Of a DNA stretch of 64,000 bases, positions 60,570 to 64,000 are shown in pieces; position 1 is the first letter of the stretch, and each line of letters begins with the position of its first letter. Origin of the DNA: Edaphochlamys debaryana (taxonomy: Eukaryota; Chlorophyta; Chlorophyceae; Chlamydomonadales). Made by a program: the position numbers and the translations under genes. The DNA lies in the NCBI GenBank assembly GCA_016858145.1, contig JAEHOE010000023.1:744001-808000 (forward strand), given 5' to 3'. The notes below the pieces were generated by a model. The model ran no database searches and was not told where the DNA came from. It saw only the letters and a program-made list of their open reading frames with translations.

Positions 60570-63042
60570 CTAAGGGCTGGGAGAAGGAGACGGGGAAGGC
60601 GAGGGCGAGGGGGACCGGTGCTTCTTGCCCCTCTTCGGCTTTGGCGAGCGCTTGGGCTTGGGCGAACGGCCCGGCTTGGGGGAGCGCTTGGGCTTGGGGG
60701 AGCGCTTGGGCTTGGGAGTGGGCCCGGGGGACGGGGAGGGGGAAGGTGAGGGCTCGGGGGAGGGCGAAGGAGACGGCGAAGGAGAACGGTTGGGGCGGGG
60801 GGAGCGGCCAGGCTTGGGCGAGCGGCCGGGCTTTGAGGGCGACGGCGAGGGCTCGGGGGACTCGGAGGGGCCCCGAGGAGGGCGGGGCGGGGACCGGATC
60901 CGGCGCCCGGGCGAGGGGGAGGGCTCGGGGGAGGGAGAGGGCGATGGGGACAGATCAGGCGACGGGGATGGGTCGGGCGACGGCGAAGGGGACGGCGAGG
61001 GGGAAGGGTCGGGAGATGGCGACGGTGAGGGTGACGGCGAGGGCGAGGGCGACGGCGAGGGGGACGTCTCGACAATGACCACTCCGCCAGGGGAGGGTGA
61101 CGGCGAGGGCGAGGGGGTTGGCGAAGACCCGGGTATGAAGAGGGGCTGGCCCGGGGGCGACGGCGGCGGCGAAGGGGGAGGAGACGGTGGCAGAGGGGAG
61201 AGAGGCGGCGATGGGGCAGGAGACGGCGGCAGAGGGGAGAGGGGCGGCGATGGAGCAGGCGAGGGCGGCAGGGGCGAAGCAGGTGGAGACGGGGTCGGTG
61301 AGGGCGGCAGGGGGGAAGCGGGCGGCACAGCGGGCGGAGAAGGTGAGGACGGCGGCGACAGCACGGGTGAGGCCGGAGGGGCCGGGGATGGCGGCGAGGA
61401 GAGAACGGGCGAGGCAGGCGGGGCCGGCGAGGGCGGCGAGGAGAGGACGGGCGAGGCAGGCGGGGCCGGCGAGGGCGGCAGAGGCGAGGCAGGCGGGGCC
61501 GGCGAGGGCGGCAGGGGAGAGGCAGGCGGGGCCGGCGAGGGCGGCAGGGGAGAGGCAGGAGGGGCCGGCGAGGGCGGGGGAGACGAAGAAGGCGTGCCTG
61601 TTGGGTGTGCCATGGGTTAGCAGAGGGCTCGCATCAGGGTCAGACGGCACAATCCAAGATCGACTAGGTCCCGAGGTGGAGCAGTCGGCTACTGCCATGA
61701 AGCACCTCAACCAACATGTGTTCGGCGGTCCCTACATGGCTACAGCTGAGCCCCATCCAGTCGCAGACACTTGGCCCACTCACATGCGGCGGCGGCGCAG
61801 CTGGCGTCGGGGTTGAGCGTCAGCGTGGCCTGGCGCCATGTGGGAGTGCCGCCAATGATGGCCGATGTGAGCTTGAACTCCAGGGCGCCCTGGCCTGCAG
61901 CGGGAAGACAGGTGGGGCAAAGGGCGGAAGTTGGAGAGAAGTTGGACGCTCAACCATTAGCCTGTGATCCCTCCTATCACGCCCCCGCTTCCTTCCTGTC
62001 AACCCCCACCCGTGACCGCTTCCATGGCTCTCGTCGAAAGCCTGTTCCCGTAAAGTAGAGCTTACTGGTGGCAGCGTCGCAAGGAACAACGAAGGCCACG
62101 GTGTAATTGTTGGAGGCGGTCGCGGGGCTAGAGTTGGACAGATCAATGCGGTTGGGGCTGTGGGAGAGGAAAGCGGGGGGGGGGGGGCACAACGAGTCGC
62201 ACATACCGATACCAAGTTCACCAGCGCTTAGGCCTCTTCGCCTCTTCGTCAGAAGCATGCCGGACCCCCCGAGTGAGCCCGGACTTACCAGTCCTCTGTA
62301 GCCGTCGGGCTGGTGAAATCGCCCCATGACTTGGAGAGGAGGCCGTGCCTGGTCTCTGGGAAGGATACCTGTGTGGTGCGCAGCAAGGACGGTGGGCTGG
62401 ACTGAGGACAGGCACGTACAGGCGAGGCGAGTGTTGTGTCCCCCACGGAGAGGCCTCTACGGACGAGTACTGTAAACCAACAAGCAAGGCAAGCTTCTGC
62501 CTGGGAACGCGACTGGGCACGTCACAGTCAGGCTGGGCCCGGCTATTGCGGCGGCTTGCGGCAGTAGCCGTTAGGACAAGGTCAACCCTCACTGCGGGCG
62601 CCCACTTCCGCCGCGCCCCTTGCAGGCGTACCTGCACGCTGTGTGCCTTGCCCGGACAGTACGTCGTAGTCAGAAGGGTGTTGGTCTCAACGTCCCGAAC
62701 GACGAAGGCAATTTGGGCGTCATCAAAGGGGGTGCCGTGGATAGCGCCCGGAACAGCCCTGCATAACACCAGGAGAGTTCCCACTGGACAGGTGAACCTC
62801 TTGCGCGATCGGGAGGACCTGTTGCTGAAGAAAGGCGTATACGAGGCGCTAGCGGCTGATTGGATGGCCCGGGCCCGCACTCACGCAGTAGGGTGCTCGT
62901 GGCACGGGTGTCCACCTGGGAAGTAAGGGGACGTTTTAGAGTACCAGTAGACTGGCCTCGCGACGACGCAAGAAGACGCGGCGAGCACTATCGCGAGCGC
63001 GACGAACGCGGAGGCCCGCGCAGGCCAGCCACGTGTCGCCAT
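60570..63042 (-). CDS. Secreted hydroxyproline-rich protein with Reeler-like N-domain
   Basis: Six phase-consistent exons: 63042-62885, 62758-62632, 62368-62289, 62157-62066, 61894-61784, 61597-60570, giving 531 aa. A clear signal peptide ([10 protein letters not shown], then hydrophobic to about 28) leads to a 160-aa Cys-containing domain: [68 protein letters not shown]. The order (PG..Y.V, G.F, C, W-like strand, G.V.F) resembles Reeler/extracellular beta-sandwich domains. This is tentative. From residue 191 a long rod follows: PPSPAPPAS repeats, (SP)n runs, then Lys/Arg-rich [10 protein letters not shown] repeats. Such tracts are hydroxylated and O-glycosylated in algal wall and matrix glycoproteins such as pherophorins. 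It likely acts in the extracellular matrix. Confidence 0.8.
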
Positions 63043-63638
63043 TTGTATTGCTGTGCAGCAGGTGTAACACCTGGCGACAAGTAACCAGGCTATAGGGCAG
63101 CACAAAGGGCTATGAGTGGCCCCAGTGATCGCGTTTTGGCGGGCGCCATCGGTCAATATCGCGTGACCGTCTACGGGGACCACGCTGCAGCAGGCCGCAG
63201 ACTGCGTTCGACACTCGTCAACAAGAACACTTGTACGCCATGCCTCAAGTTGTGCACAAGTGCCGATCTCTCACACCTGTTCCGACGGCCCGTGGCGCGC
63301 GGTCTCACGGCCGGTCGCGGCTGTCACCCAAGAACCTGGCCGGAACCGATGCACCCAACTAGTTTACCCCTTCTTACGCCTTCACCAAGCCACTCGCGGT
63401 GTCGGTCACAGTCTTGCACTGACGCGCTGCGTCGCACTACTCACACCCAGAAGCCCCTGCTCACAGTACCCTGGTGCTCCCGGGTTGGCGATCTGATCTC
63501 ACACACACGCCCAAGCTGTCTCAAAGCACCAATCAACCATCTTAGAGCCACCTCCGGCCCACATCCCGGTCAGTCCCAGCCTGGAGCCGCCTGTTGGCAT
63601 CACTTTGCTCACTCCTACAGAAGCCCGGCAGATCCACC
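63043..63638. other. Intergenic, cell-wall gene promoter
   Basis: No gene recognised. Promoter of the secreted protein gene and 3' flank of the Gln-rich gene, both - strand. Confidence 0.45.
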
Positions 63639-64000
63639 CTAGCGCTTCCCCTCGTGCGCCTGGTTGATCGCCTGGATGTCCTCGATGCTCATGTGGCAGT
63701 ACGGCTCCGCCAGCAGGATTCGCATCACGGCCTCCTGCGTCTTGCGATCGTACGCCTCCTTTAGGGGTGCCCGCTGCCGTGCCTGCTGCTTCTTCGGCGC
63801 TGGCTGTTGTGCCTGCTGCGCCTCTTGCCTTTCAGGGGCCTCTTGCTGCACCTCCTGCTTGGAAGGCGCCTGCCGCCGCAGCATCTCCTGCCTCTGCAGC
63901 GCCTCCAGCCTCTGCTGGGCCCGCTGCTGCTCCTGCAGCGCCTCCTGCTGCCGCTGGATCTGGAACGTCGTCTGCTGGAGCGCCCGCTGGAGGGCGGCCT
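63639..64000 (-). CDS. Gln-rich coiled-coil protein, C-terminus only
   Basis: The frame is open from the window edge to TAG at 63639 (about 120 codons visible). It is rich in Gln, Glu, Arg and Ala with heptad-like spacing (e.g. LQEQQRAQQRLEALQRQE), then a basic Gln/Pro segment (PAPKKQQARQR). A compact ending follows: DRKTQEAVMRILLAEPYCHMS, IEDIQAINQAHEGKR. The final 40 residues look folded and may be the conserved part. Start and function cannot be judged. Confidence 0.55.
   Translation of the reverse strand, partial: AALQRALQQTTFQIQRQQEALQEQQRAQQRLEALQRQEMLRRQAPSKQEVQQEAPERQEAQQAQQPAPKKQQARQRAPLKEAYDRKTQEAVMRILLAEPYCHMSIEDIQAINQAHEGKR

Noticed and set aside
60625..61620. Long + strand frame of Gly/Glu/Asp repeats
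   Set aside because: It is the antisense shadow of the Ser-Pro repeat exon, which has a signal peptide and phased upstream exons on the - strand.

Overview
This window reads as nuclear DNA of a volvocine-type green alga (Chlamydomonas/Volvox relatives). It is very GC-rich. Genes carry many short GT-AG introns, and some GC-AG introns. Several genes have TGTAA poly(A) signals. One gene encodes a secreted hydroxyproline-rich protein with long (SP)n/(PPSPAPPAS)n tracts. All gene models were built by hand from splice-site phase and family motifs. No search was run.

Layout. Left (about 0.8-10.4 kb, + strand): a 0.8-kb repeat, a divergent kinase-like gene, a second repeat copy and a PPSY-motif acidic gene. 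The same order appears inverted at about 35.4-45.2 kb (- strand). The two arms therefore form a large inverted duplication around a 25-kb centre. The PPSY genes are nearly identical. The kinase-like genes are clearly paralogous but strongly diverged, and the left one has an apparent frameshift. Just inside the left arm lie a fragment of large-subunit rRNA and a long near-perfect hairpin.

Centre (12.9-34.7 kb): a very large - strand gene for an NLR-like STAND protein (about 2,030 aa). It has a possible N-myristoylated start, a SAM domain, a helical bundle resembling MLKL/HeLo-type cell-death domains, an NB-ARC-like NTPase and a kinesin-light-chain-like TPR region. One of its introns, about 3 kb long, holds two tRNA-His(GUG) genes in a tandem duplication. 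Head-to-head with it is ribosomal protein RPL8 (uL2), followed by convergent ARL1.

Right (46-64 kb, all - strand): an 81-aa ORF only 20 nt upstream of an ERV1-type sulfhydryl oxidase ORF (a candidate bicistronic pair), an 18-exon P4-ATPase lipid flippase, an F-box/LRR-like protein, the secreted hydroxyproline-rich protein with a possible Reeler-like domain, and the 3' end of a Gln-rich gene that runs off the window.

Housekeeping genes (RPL8, ARL1, ERV1, P4-ATPase) show no operon logic. The most unusual contents are the STAND receptor, the inverted kinase/PPSY gene pairs with shared upstream repeats, and the bicistronic candidate.
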